Positions 27,473 through 35,455 of a DNA stretch of 64,000 nucleotides are shown here, in pieces. The translations under genes and the position numbers were made by a program. The notes under the pieces were generated by a model. It was given only the letters and a program-made list of their open reading frames with translations, made no database searches and was not told the DNA's origin. Source of the DNA: VRUE01 sp963728045 (GTDB lineage: Bacteria > Actinomycetota > Thermoleophilia > Solirubrobacterales > 70-9); NCBI GenBank assembly GCA_963728045.1, contig CAVSIE010000004.1, forward strand, positions 124,001-188,000, written 5' to 3'. The stretch's first letter is position 1, and each line of letters begins with the position of its first letter.

Positions 27473-27614
27473 AAAACTTGGTCCCGAAATTGGTCCCCGA
27501 CTCCACCGAACTCCTTGGACGTGATTCGCTCTATCGAGCCAGATTCGGCTCTATAGACGGGTTCCGGTGCGACTCATAATCCGTGGAGCGCAGGTTCGAG
27601 TCCTGCCCGCCCCA
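27473..27614 (+). repeat. Right-end-like repeat R1 with tRNA 3' half
   Basis: Contains the double TTGGTCCCGA/ATTGGTCCCCGA motif (27478-27500), the conserved block CTCCTTGGACGTGATTCGCT, two GCTCTAT copies, and from 27571 a tRNA 3' half (GACTCATAATCCGT...CGCCCCA). The T-arm differs from the tRNA at 17058 (GCAGG/CCTGC in place of GAAGG/CCTTC) with pairing preserved, so this half came from a different tRNA gene copy. The region 27408-27701 has no gene. Confidence 0.8.
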
Positions 27615-27701
27615 TTCACTTGTCTGTCCGGTGGATCGACGAGTAGTTGTAGATCAGCCTAGGCAGCAGGAGAGCCAGGGTTTGGGTACGTTCTGATATC
27701 T

Positions 27702-29534
27702 ATGATCAAGTATGCTCGCCCGATGAAGGGGAGAAGGCTGCATTCGATGCCCCTGGCCTGGCTGGCAGGGGTGATTTCGGTTGCTGTTGTAACGGCCTCT
27801 GCGCAGGGTGCCGAAGCCATACCAACTTCTCTCCCTGCTGTGCCGGGGATTGAGCAGGAGTCCAATGGAAGCGTCGCGAGCGCGGACTCAATAGCGAGCG
27901 GAGAGCGGGTTCGCGGCAGTCTTTCGCCAGCTTCTGACGTCGACTACTACCGCTTCGACGCGAGCGCCGGCGATCTCGTCTTCGCGACGACGATGACTCG
28001 CGCTTTCGGGAGCGTCGATGGCGAAACGCGGCTTGCCCTACTAGGTACTGACGGCCTCACGGCAATTGAGGTCGATTACGAGAACGGTTCGTTTGGAGCG
28101 AGCTCATCGAGCATCGCTGGCGCCGAGGTACCGGTCGATGGCACCTACTTCCTCGAGGTCAGTCATCCACTGTCTGAGGGCCAGTTGCCCGTCTACGATG
28201 TCTACCTGCAGCTTCGCTCCAGTGTCCCGGCCTCCGAGATGGAGCCGAATGGTCCCTCGTTCGTGATGGCCAACCCTTTGTCGGGTGGGTACGTCTCCGG
28301 TGTTTACGACCTGGAAGATGAAAGGGATCTCTTCGCGATGCAGCTGAACGCGGGCGACACCGTCTTCCTCTCGCTCGATCTCGATCCAGAGCGCGACGGC
28401 GCCGGCTTCAACGCGCGACTTGGGTTCGGCCCGCTCGGAGGACTCGAAGAAAACACGATTTTCAGCGTCAATGACCCCGGCGAGTCCGAGTCGCCGATGC
28501 CGACGATTCCTTCGGAGGCCTATGAGATCACTGTCCTGAGGAATGGGACCTATCACGCCTCGGTGGTGGGATCCGATGCGACCCAATGGGGGGACCAAGC
28601 CACATACCGGCTCTCGGCGACTGTCCTGCCCGCAGCGAGGCCGAATTGCCAGACTTACGCGACCGTTCCGTCTTCTGGGGCAATTCCGGACAATGGAACC
28701 GCCGCCTTTCCCATCGCAGTGTCTGACGTAGGTCATATTCACCGCGCTGCAGTCGGTCTCGACCTGACTCATACGCATATTGCCGATCTCGACATCATGT
28801 TGCGGACGCCCAGTGGCTACCAAGTGACTCTCTTCACCGATATTGCCCCCATCAACGTACCTCGCATGACTGCCCGCTTCGATCCCTTCGCGGCGGTATC
28901 GGCGCCTTTCGCCCTGCGACCAGTGTTCCTCCAGCCCAAGCAGCTCAGTGGCATCCACTGGCTCGAGGGACAGCAGGCAGGAGGGACCTGGGATCTGGTT
29001 GTCAGCGACGACAGCCCCGGTGGGACCGGCTCTGTGGCCAGCATCGACCTGGTTCTTTGCGGGCCGTCAAGCCTTCCGGCTCAAGATCGGGCCGAGACCG
29101 TGCCACAGACGGCGCCGCGTCTCTCCTCTCTGATGATTTCGCCATCGCGGTTCCGTGCGTCGAGTGAGGGCGCTTCGATCAGTCGCCAAGGCAAAGACGC
29201 TCCGATCGGCACCGTCGTCTCCTACACGGATTCGCAGTCCGCGCACGCCAAATTGTCCGTTTTCAAGAAGGCGCCGGGACGTAAGTTCAGGGGTAGGTGC
29301 GTCTCCTTGAGGCAATCGAACCGTGGCAACGCGAACTGTATGCGTCATCGCTGGAGGGGCAGCTTCACCCACCGCGATGTCGCCGGCAGGAACGCTCTTC
29401 GCTTCAGCGGGCGAATCAACGGCAAGAAGCTCGGCCCAGGCGTCTACAAACTCGTGGTCAGCGCGGTGTCTCCCGATGGTATGTCGGGCAACAAGCTGAC
29501 TGGATCGTTCACGGTCGTTCCCCAGCGACGCTAG
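27702..29534 (+). CDS. Large secreted protein with PPC-like domains and a proprotein-convertase P-domain
   Basis: 610 residues (ATG 27702; ATG 27723 possible). Signal peptide: LAWLAGVISVAVVTASAQG. Two pre-peptidase-like beta domains follow: SGERVRGSLSPASDVDYYRF (about 67-170) and GYVSGVYDLEDERDLFAMQL (about 195-310). The P/homo B-type domain (about 320-455) has PDNGTAAFPIAVSDVG, ADLDIMLRTPSGYQVTLF and QQAGGTWDLVVSDDSPG. The C-terminal part (about 475-610) is a basic Ig-like domain. No protease catalytic domain is present, so it is probably an adhesin or surface-binding protein. It occupies the segment between R1 and R2. Confidence 0.85.
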   Translation: MIKYARPMKGRRLHSMPLAWLAGVISVAVVTASAQGAEAIPTSLPAVPGIEQESNGSVASADSIASGERVRGSLSPASDVDYYRFDASAGDLVFATTMTRAFGSVDGETRLALLGTDGLTAIEVDYENGSFGASSSSIAGAEVPVDGTYFLEVSHPLSEGQLPVYDVYLQLRSSVPASEMEPNGPSFVMANPLSGGYVSGVYDLEDERDLFAMQLNAGDTVFLSLDLDPERDGAGFNARLGFGPLGGLEENTIFSVNDPGESESPMPTIPSEAYEITVLRNGTYHASVVGSDATQWGDQATYRLSATVLPAARPNCQTYATVPSSGAIPDNGTAAFPIAVSDVGHIHRAAVGLDLTHTHIADLDIMLRTPSGYQVTLFTDIAPINVPRMTARFDPFAAVSAPFALRPVFLQPKQLSGIHWLEGQQAGGTWDLVVSDDSPGGTGSVASIDLVLCGPSSLPAQDRAETVPQTAPRLSSLMISPSRFRASSEGASISRQGKDAPIGTVVSYTDSQSAHAKLSVFKKAPGRKFRGRCVSLRQSNRGNANCMRHRWRGSFTHRDVAGRNALRFSGRINGKKLGPGVYKLVVSAVSPDGMSGNKLTGSFTVVPQRR

Positions 29535-29674
29535 CGGCTACGTGTGCGCTCTGACCGCAAGCGCTGACGCCTCGGCACGTTCGAGCAGGTCTCTCACGCT
29601 CGCCACCCAGGGCGATTCGCGCCTACTTCGACTCGGAAGATCGAAGGGGCCTGCTGGTCTAGTCGGTTGCCTCT
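29535..29674. other. Gene-free stretch before R2
   Basis: No open frame with coding character was seen here. Together with R2 and the sequence to 30105 this makes a 570-bp gene-free block at the element's right end; apart from R2 nothing could be recognised in it. Confidence 0.5.
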
Positions 29675-29832
29675 GAAACTTGGTCCCGAAATTGGTCCCC
29701 GACTCCACCGAGCTCAGCCGAACTCCTTGGACGTGATTCGCTCTATCGGGCCAGATTCGGCTCTATGGACCGCTTCCGGCGCGACTCATAATCCGTCGGT
29801 CGAAGGTTCGAGTCCTTCCCGCCCCACTAAGA
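29675..29832 (+). repeat. Right-end repeat R2 with attR core
   Basis: Same block as R1: double GGTCCC motif (29680-29702), CTCCTTGGACGTGATTCGCT (from 29723), two GCTCTAT copies (29740, 29760). It ends in a 50-bp core (29783-29832) identical to attL at 17088-17137. R2 has a 9-bp insertion (GCTCAGCCG-like) relative to R1. After the core, TATAGAGCC (29843) resembles the left-end sequence that follows attL, as if another element's left end starts here. Confidence 0.85.
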
Positions 29833-30105
29833 AAAGCGTTTTATAGAGCCAAATAGCTTTGAGCTATTCCGCGCAGAGTCAATTCATCCGACTGGGACGG
29901 CGCTGATGATTAGCCGACATGAATTAGAAGGAAGTAACTCGCAGCAACGACCCTGATGACAGGATGGCGCGCCCAACAGAACTGCTAGATTTTCGCCAAT
30001 CCGGTGAGGAGGGGCGGTGCGCCGGATGAAGGCTAGGGGAGCCCCGAAACTCGAGGAGTGGTCTTGTCTACCCCGGCCGAAGCATTGTTGTCCCGATCGC
30101 AGATA

Positions 30106-30993
30106 ATGGCCGTGCGCCGAGCCATCCCGATGGCTACCATCGCGGCGATTGCGCTGGCACTCATGAGCACAGGCTTGCTGGCGCAATCATCCGCAGCCCC
30201 GCCAGCGCATGCTGTGCTAGCCAAGCCCCACCGGACGATCTACTTCTTTTCCAATCCCGGGATATCGGTCGAGGACCATAATCCGCTGGTGATACGTCCG
30301 TCAGGTTGGCCGCTTTTTCAGGATGGCCAGTGGGTCCTTGAAAAGCTGCACTGGACTGGCTGGGGCTCAAGCGTTGCCCACGGCAAGGGCCTCAGTAACT
30401 CGAGCAACGGCATTCCAAACGCAGCGGAAGGAAAGCGGATCATCACGTCGGCCAGGGTGACGCTGTCAAAGCCCGTGCGTTTCCACGGTCACGAGGTATA
30501 CAGCTGCTTCCGTTTGAAGGTGCCGCCCCCGGCGCACTACCCCTTCTCGTGCCTCCAGCGCCTGAAGGGAGGCTACGTCGGATTCACATCACCGGGCTCT
30601 GGGACACCTATTGGGGCGGGCGAAAGCGCGCCTGGCACGCGGCATCTGACTGACTTCCTCTCGCCAGATCACAAGGTGTGGTGCTTGGTAGGGGCGGGGT
30701 ACACATTCTGCGTAGCAGGAGCAGGTCCCGCCGCGCCAGGGCCGCAGCATTCAGCGACCATTGAGCGCAACGGACAGGTGCGATTGTGCTCAGCCGCGGA
30801 ATCCAGCCTGACGGAAGGGTGTACGCAGAATTGGGATGTGCACTCCCCGGTACTGCACTACGGTGAGCGGAGCGAAGCGGAAGGCATTCGCTGCGCCTCC
30901 GCACCAAACGGCATCACCTGCGTCAGGGTTTCCGGGGCAGGCAGGGGGAAGGGCTTCAGGGTCAACAAGGACGAAGCCGTCCGGGTCGGGTAG
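30106..30993 (+). CDS. Secreted protein of unknown function
   Basis: 295 residues from ATG 30106, chosen because it gives a clean signal peptide (MAVRRAIPMATIAAIALALM, then cleavage near LAQSSAA); a GTG at 30058 adds 16 residues. Mature part has a W-x2-WGS motif (LEKLHWTGWGSSVAHGKG) and several cysteines (CFRL, CLQRL, CLVGAG, CVAGAG, CSAAESS, CTQNW), probably disulfide-bonded. The second half (LSPDHKVWCLVGAGYTFCVA, IRCASAPNGITCVRV) resembles cell-surface domains of actinobacteria. The first half resembles the shorter protein at 31872. Confidence 0.7.
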   Translation: MAVRRAIPMATIAAIALALMSTGLLAQSSAAPPAHAVLAKPHRTIYFFSNPGISVEDHNPLVIRPSGWPLFQDGQWVLEKLHWTGWGSSVAHGKGLSNSSNGIPNAAEGKRIITSARVTLSKPVRFHGHEVYSCFRLKVPPPAHYPFSCLQRLKGGYVGFTSPGSGTPIGAGESAPGTRHLTDFLSPDHKVWCLVGAGYTFCVAGAGPAAPGPQHSATIERNGQVRLCSAAESSLTEGCTQNWDVHSPVLHYGERSEAEGIRCASAPNGITCVRVSGAGRGKGFRVNKDEAVRVG

Positions 30994-31011
30994 TCAGATC
31001 AACTCCTCGGA

Positions 31012-31437
31012 TTGAGCGCGCCCCGTCAGGCACGATTCGACTCCAAAATTGGGAGCACTCGGCGGGCACACCGAGAAAAACTCGAGTTGTCCAAAGAGCA
31101 GCAGCAGGAATTCGCCGAGATTCTCGCCGCGCGGCTTCTGACCTACCCTGACCAGGCTGGCGCGATTGCGCATCAGGTGAGGGACGTTCGCGGGCTGCCG
31201 GCCCGAATTGCGAAGCCGCTCGCCGATGCGTTGATCTCGCGCGAGGAAATTGAGGCCTCCGGCGCTGATGACCTGGCGCTGCGCCGGCTTCTGCACGCCG
31301 CCGCCGCCAACATTCGCGTTCAGGACAACACGCGGATCACGAAAGCCCTAGAGGCACGCGCCTCAGTGCTTGAGGCGAGCGAGAAACCGGCCGACGTCGA
31401 GATCGCCGCCGACCTACGCAGTCTGCTCGACGCCTGA
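31012..31437 (+). CDS. Hypothetical helical protein
   Basis: 141 residues, TTG start at 31012 (start uncertain). Highly charged and helical (EKLELSKEQQQEFAEILAAR, DALISREEIEASGADDLALR). No motif recognised. It follows the secreted protein by 18 bp and may share its transcript. Confidence 0.5.
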   Translation: MSAPRQARFDSKIGSTRRAHREKLELSKEQQQEFAEILAARLLTYPDQAGAIAHQVRDVRGLPARIAKPLADALISREEIEASGADDLALRRLLHAAAANIRVQDNTRITKALEARASVLEASEKPADVEIAADLRSLLDA

Positions 31438-31504
31438 GCATTCCGCACGTCGACGTTCCGCTTTGCCGTGCAAAGAGGTCGCGGAATCCCAGCACAATAA
31501 ATAG

Positions 31505-31657
31505 GCCGCAGCCCGTGTCGATGAGCTGACGATCTTCGCCGTCCCAATGCGCTATGACGTACTGCTCGATGCCGAATCGCTGGAGCGCGACGAAGCGATC
31601 GCGTTGGTGGAGGAAGCGGGGAAATTGGGCAGCCACTCAACGCCGTTGAAAACTTAG
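31505..31657 (+). pseudogene. Possible remnant of a small gene
   Basis: Open frame without a strong start (ATG at 31547) encoding VDELTIFAVPMRYDVLLDAE and ending EEAGKLGSHSTPLKT, with the stop inside R3. The composition looks coding, but it lacks an N-terminus and seems cut by the R3 repeat. The rest of 31438-31871 holds only R3 and unassigned sequence. Confidence 0.3.
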
Positions 31658-31785
31658 TCCCGAAATTGGTCCCCGATTCCACCAAACTCAGCTGAACTCC
31701 TTGGACCTGATTCGCTCTATCAGGCCAGATTGAGCTCTATGGACGCCTCCCGGCTCGACTCCTAACGATCGGATGGTCGGTCCCA
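31649..31785 (+). repeat. Degenerate right-end-like repeat R3
   Basis: Third copy of the R1/R2 block: CTTAGTCCCGAAATTGGTCC, then AACTCCTTGGACCTGATTCG, then GCTCTAT and GAGCTCTATGGACGC. The core is decayed (CTCGACTCCTAACGATCGGA in place of the tRNA half), so it is probably the oldest insertion scar. Confidence 0.7.
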
Positions 31786-31871
31786 TCGTCCACCGCTTAC
31801 CCGGCTCGGCGATCCTTACGCGGAGGACACGGGAACCCCCGGAGCAAGTCAACACGTAACGTAAGCTTGTC

Positions 31872-32375
31872 GTGAGAATGAAGCCGTTCGCTGGCCAACC
31901 AAGGATTGTTCTGCTTGGAGTACTTGCCCTAGCGATTGGAGTTGTTTTGCTCGGTCCAGCGCTGGGGCAGGGGAAGTCTGTGCGGGAGCAAGATCAGGAG
32001 GTCTTCCTGATTTGCAATCCAGGCGGCAAAGCCGGCAAGGCGACCCAGGAGCCGCAGCAATGCACGGTCTTGCCGCTGACCGCTTCCTTTGCGGAAGGTG
32101 TCAACTTGGTGCAAATCGATTGGCAGCACTGGGGCTCCGAGAGTGCAACTCTTACCGGGATCGAGAAAGGCTTCCATTTGCCTCCTTCTCATATCCCAGT
32201 GCATGGTCGCGCCTTTCGGCTGCGGCGCGATCGATGCGGTAGCGGCCTTCTGCTCTACACGCGAGTAAAGGCGACAAGTCGTTACGGAACGACTGTCGCG
32301 AAAGCTCAGTCGTGTTACGGCCGAGGAGTGGGACAGCTAGTTCGCAACCGGGAATGGCTCATGCGGCGGCGCTGA
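31872..32375 (+). CDS. Small secreted protein
   Basis: 167 residues, GTG start (ATG 6 nt later). Signal peptide: PRIVLLGVLALAIGVVLLGP. The mature part has W-x2-WGS (VQIDWQHWGSESATLTG), like the protein at 30106, with Cys in CNPGG, CTVLP, CGSG and CYGRG. Function unknown. Its end overlaps the convergent GGDEF/HD-GYP gene by 39 bp. Confidence 0.7.
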   Translation: MRMKPFAGQPRIVLLGVLALAIGVVLLGPALGQGKSVREQDQEVFLICNPGGKAGKATQEPQQCTVLPLTASFAEGVNLVQIDWQHWGSESATLTGIEKGFHLPPSHIPVHGRAFRLRRDRCGSGLLLYTRVKATSRYGTTVAKAQSCYGRGVGQLVRNREWLMRRR

Positions 32376-33794
32376 CTCCTCCGCTAGATCGGCCGCCAAA
32401 GCCTCCACCACACGCGGGTCGAACTGGGTGCCGGCGCAGCGGCGCAGCTCGGCTAGCGCTTCGCCCGGGGTCAGGGCCTCGCGGTAGGGGCGGTTCGAGG
32501 TGAGGGCGGCGTAGGCGACGGCGACGGCGATGATGCGGGAGCCGAGTGGGATCGAGTCGACGGTGAGGCCGTCGGGATAGCCGCTGCCGTCGCAGCGCTC
32601 GTAGCTCGATCGCACGAGCTTGGCGACAGGAACCAGGCCGGGGGCGGCGGCGATCATGCGCTCACCCTCGAGCGGGTGACGGTGGAGCAGCGCGGTCTCC
32701 GTTCCGTCCAGCGGGCCCTCCTTCTCCAGGATTGCCTCGGGCACGGCAAGTAGGCCGACGTCCTGGAGCTCGGCGGCGAGAGCGACGTCGTCGATCTCCT
32801 CGCGGCTCAGCCCGAGGCTGCGCGCTAGCGAGATCGTCCGGTAGGTGACGGCGCGAAGGTGGTCGCGCAACTCCGGGCGGCGAGCGCTGAGGGCTGCGAC
32901 GAGCACCCCGTGGGCCTGCCTTCTGGCCGAGTGGTGCTGGCCCTGCTTGTGGGCGGCGAGGCGCTGGCCGGCGACCTGGAAGGCGCTCTCGGCGTCGGTG
33001 GCATCTCCCGGAATCGCGACCTCTCCGTAGGTACGGCCGATCGGCATGTCGTGGTCCTCACGCAGGGAGGCGGTGGCGACGAGGACGATCTCGCCCAGTT
33101 GCTGCTGTCCGGCAGGCACGAGCACGGCGAACCGACCCTCGTCGAACCGGTAGGCGGTTCCGCCCAGCGGCTCGACGGTGCTTACCAGGCAGTTCGCGAT
33201 CCGCCGCAGCATCTCGTCTGCTGCCGCGTATCCGTAGCAGTCGCCGTAGGCCTGCAGCTCGTCGACTTCGAGCAGCACGAGGGCTCTGGCTCGGCCGGGT
33301 ACGGCAAGGGCCGCCTCGATGTCCGCGCACAGGGTGAGCCGGTTGGGCAGGCCCGTGACCTGGTCGCTGAACGCTTCGAGGTCGCGTTCCTCCAGCGCCA
33401 GGCGCTGCCTGCGGTTCGCTTCCAGCATCCGCCCGAAGACCGTGACGATCAAGCCCAGTGTCAGCCAGAACACCACCGACGGCATCCGGTGGTCGAGGTG
33501 GTCATAAACCAGCAGCGAGACCGCGGCCGCGACGAAGACGAGCGGGCCGACCAGCGAACGCCAGCCGCGGGGACCGATCACGCGGGCCGTTTCCAAGCGC
33601 AGCCACTCCGCTGCTCGCGCCAGAGGGGAGTCGCTGGCCTCGGCCGACCAGTCGACGGTGGGTGTGTCGGCTCGATCGAGGGCCTGCACGGTTGCTTCAT
33701 CGGTAGCCCGGTGACGGATTGCAAGGGGGGCGGACGATTGATCGAATTCCAATGCGCAAGCGATCTTGCGCAATAAGTCATGCTTTGAAGCCAT
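32337..33794 (-). CDS. Degenerate GGDEF plus HD-GYP signalling protein
   Basis: 485 residues. Two membrane helices (about 82-118), then a GGDEF-like domain (VTGLPNRLTLCADIEAAL) whose active loop reads FDEGRF instead of GGDEF. An HD-GYP-like domain follows (about 300-470): AAELQDVGLLAVP lacks the His-Asp of the metal site, HRHPLEGERMI is kept, and SYERCDGSGYPDGL lacks the HHE. Both catalytic sites look dead, so it is likely a sensor or scaffold for c-di-GMP rather than an enzyme. The start overlaps the divergent zincin region. Confidence 0.85.
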   Translation of the reverse strand: MASKHDLLRKIACALEFDQSSAPLAIRHRATDEATVQALDRADTPTVDWSAEASDSPLARAAEWLRLETARVIGPRGWRSLVGPLVFVAAAVSLLVYDHLDHRMPSVVFWLTLGLIVTVFGRMLEANRRQRLALEERDLEAFSDQVTGLPNRLTLCADIEAALAVPGRARALVLLEVDELQAYGDCYGYAAADEMLRRIANCLVSTVEPLGGTAYRFDEGRFAVLVPAGQQQLGEIVLVATASLREDHDMPIGRTYGEVAIPGDATDAESAFQVAGQRLAAHKQGQHHSARRQAHGVLVAALSARRPELRDHLRAVTYRTISLARSLGLSREEIDDVALAAELQDVGLLAVPEAILEKEGPLDGTETALLHRHPLEGERMIAAAPGLVPVAKLVRSSYERCDGSGYPDGLTVDSIPLGSRIIAVAVAYAALTSNRPYREALTPGEALAELRRCAGTQFDPRVVEALAADLAEESAPPHEPFPVAN

Positions 33795-33810
33795 GGGCGC
33801 TCCAGAGCAG

Positions 33811-34122
33811 ATGGACGAGTTCGAGTCCCTGGTCGCCGACGCGATCGATGCGCTGCCCGAGCAGTTCCAGGAGCTGCTCGAGAAAGTCGCCGTCGTCGTC
33901 TCCGACCGGGGAACCGAAGCTCACGCCTACGGGCACTACTTCGGCGACGGCCTGGCGCAAGAACGCTACGAGGACAGGATCGTGATCTACAGGGATACGC
34001 TGGAGCGCGACTTCGGCCACGACCGCGAGCTGCTCGCGAAGCAGGTCGAGCGCACCTTCCGCCACGAGCTCGCCCACCACCTCGGTTGGGACGAGCCCGG
34101 GGTCGGCGGGCTGGGCCTTTGA
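33811..34122 (+). CDS. Zincin-like metallopeptidase family protein
   Basis: 103 residues from ATG 33811 (MDEFESLVADAIDALPEQFQ, the usual start of the family; ATG 33793 possible). Carries HExxH in FRHELAHHLGWDE. Short single-domain zincins of this type are common in actinobacteria and have no known substrate. Confidence 0.85.
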   Translation: MDEFESLVADAIDALPEQFQELLEKVAVVVSDRGTEAHAYGHYFGDGLAQERYEDRIVIYRDTLERDFGHDRELLAKQVERTFRHELAHHLGWDEPGVGGLGL

Positions 34123-34132
34123 GCGGCCGCTG

Positions 34133-34906
34133 CTAGCGAACCCGGCAGTCGCGCGCGATCTCGGTGGTCAGCGTCCTGCCGTCGGCGAAGGAGAAGGTGG
34201 TCCGGGCGAGCGTGAAGAAGCCGATGCGGAAGCCAGGCGGGGCGGCGCAGCTGGCGCTGAGGAAGCTGCGCGGGGCGCCGCGGTAGCGGTACTCGCGGCC
34301 GACCCTTAGCTCGATGTCGGTGATGTAGCCGGTGTCTGCTGCGATCTGCGGAATCGCAGCAGAGAACACGGTGCCGAACTGCCCCCGCTGCCGCGAGATC
34401 TCGAAGGGGAGCACGAAGGTGATGCGGATCGGGTTCGAGCTGAAGATGTGCAGGAATGCCGCCGGCCTCCCGCGCGAGCGACCGTTGAAGATGAGCGCCT
34501 TTCCCTGGGCGGGGTAGGGAGCAGCTCCGGGGAAGGTGACCTTGGCGGCGAAGCGGCCGCGCCCGATCAGCGCTGGGCGGCAGCGATCCAGAGCCGCCTC
34601 GGTGTTGGTCTGCTGGAGCTCTGCCGGATTGCAGGTCGGCAGGCCGGCGAAGGAGACCAGGCCCTGGCGGTTGACCGCGATCGAGATGCGGCGGAGTGGC
34701 GGCGGGCTGCTGCCGTCGACCGTGCGGATCGAGCTCTCGAGGTAGGCGGTCACCGGCGCCGGGCGGTCGCGCGGCAGCGCCCGCGGCGCCAGGCGGCCGT
34801 CGAAGGAGACGCGCAGGTTGCCCTCCTGGGCCTGCTCGCCCTGAGCGACGGCGACGCTGAGCAGGGCGACGGCTGTAAAGACGATGGAGGCAGCGATTCG
34901 TTGCAT
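34133..34906 (-). CDS. Secreted protein of unknown function
   Basis: 257 residues. Signal peptide: MQRIAASIVFTAVALLSVAV. The mature part is beta-rich with paired cysteines (TCNPAEL, DRCRPA, SCAAPP, DCRVR). The organisation (GNLRVSFDGRLAPRALP, IGRGRFAAKVTFPG, PGFRIGFFTLARTTFSFADG) recalls secreted proteins seen repeatedly in Thermoleophilia; no function is known. A TAGACT hexamer lies 14 nt before the start. Confidence 0.75.
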   Translation of the reverse strand: MQRIAASIVFTAVALLSVAVAQGEQAQEGNLRVSFDGRLAPRALPRDRPAPVTAYLESSIRTVDGSSPPPLRRISIAVNRQGLVSFAGLPTCNPAELQQTNTEAALDRCRPALIGRGRFAAKVTFPGAAPYPAQGKALIFNGRSRGRPAAFLHIFSSNPIRITFVLPFEISRQRGQFGTVFSAAIPQIAADTGYITDIELRVGREYRYRGAPRSFLSASCAAPPGFRIGFFTLARTTFSFADGRTLTTEIARDCRVR

Positions 34907-34990
34907 GGCGTCCCACTGAAAGTCTAGGAGCGGACAGGTCCCGATTTATTACGGTCGCGGGTAGTCAAAAGAACCGGAAGGAGCCGACCA

Positions 34991-35452
34991 GTGAAATCCC
35001 ACACCGCCTACATGACCTTCGAGACAGCCGAGCGACGGCAGCTGATCCGAATCACCGAGGAGGTGCAGGCAGCGGTCGATGAGGCCGGGATCTCGGAGGG
35101 AATGGTCCTGGTCTCGGCGATGCACATCACCGCGGGGGTTTGGGTCAACGACGACGAGCCCGGCCTGCATGAGGACGTGCTCGAATGGCTCGACAAGGTC
35201 GCGCCGCCCAGCTGGAAGCCGGCCGCCAGCGAAGTGGCGGGGGAGTTGCTCCCGGATGAGGGCGACTACCGCCATCACCGTGGTGGTGAGGACAACGGCG
35301 ACGCCCACCTCAAGAACCTGCTCGTCCATCACCAGGCGATCGTTCCCGTCACCGACGGCCGGCTAGACCTCGGCCCCTGGCAGCAGGTCTTCTACTGCGA
35401 GTTCGACGGCCGTCGCCCGAAGCGCCTCGTGATCAAGGCGATGGGCGAGTAG
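34991..35452 (+). CDS. YjbQ (UPF0047) family protein
   Basis: 153 residues. Family signatures: SAMHITAGVWVNDDEPGLHEDV, shown here in full only to 20 residues (SAMHITAGVWVNDDEPGLHE), then NGDAHLKNLLVHH and GPWQQVFYCEFDGRRPKRLV. Members have weak thiamine-phosphate synthase activity; the physiological role is unsettled. The short 5' gap (34907-34990) holds no clear promoter. Confidence 0.92.
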   Translation: MKSHTAYMTFETAERRQLIRITEEVQAAVDEAGISEGMVLVSAMHITAGVWVNDDEPGLHEDVLEWLDKVAPPSWKPAASEVAGELLPDEGDYRHHRGGEDNGDAHLKNLLVHHQAIVPVTDGRLDLGPWQQVFYCEFDGRRPKRLVIKAMGE

Positions 35453-35455
35453 GCC

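Larger units (their letters stand above)
17088..29832 (+). mobile_element. Integrative mobilizable element in tRNA(CAT)
   Basis: A 50-bp identical direct repeat bounds this 12.7-kb segment: 17088-17137 (3' half of the tRNA plus 6 bp) and 29783-29832. Inside are a tyrosine integrase reading inward from the left end, an excisionase-like gene, XRE regulators, a toxin-antitoxin pair, an oriT-like inverted repeat and a MobF relaxase-helicase, then cargo. No coupling protein or type IV secretion genes are present, so it would need a helper for transfer. A third, diverged tRNA 3' half at 27571-27614 suggests that the segment 27615-29782 is a second unit or an older insertion. Cargo genes around 24000-26800 have visibly lower GC than the chromosome. 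Confidence 0.85.

Noticed and set aside
27571..27614. Possible second tRNA(CAT) gene
   Set aside because: Only the anticodon arm to acceptor 3' half is present; no matching 5' half upstream, so it is an att scar.
32337..33794. Active c-di-GMP cyclase/phosphodiesterase
   Set aside because: Key residues of both domains are replaced.
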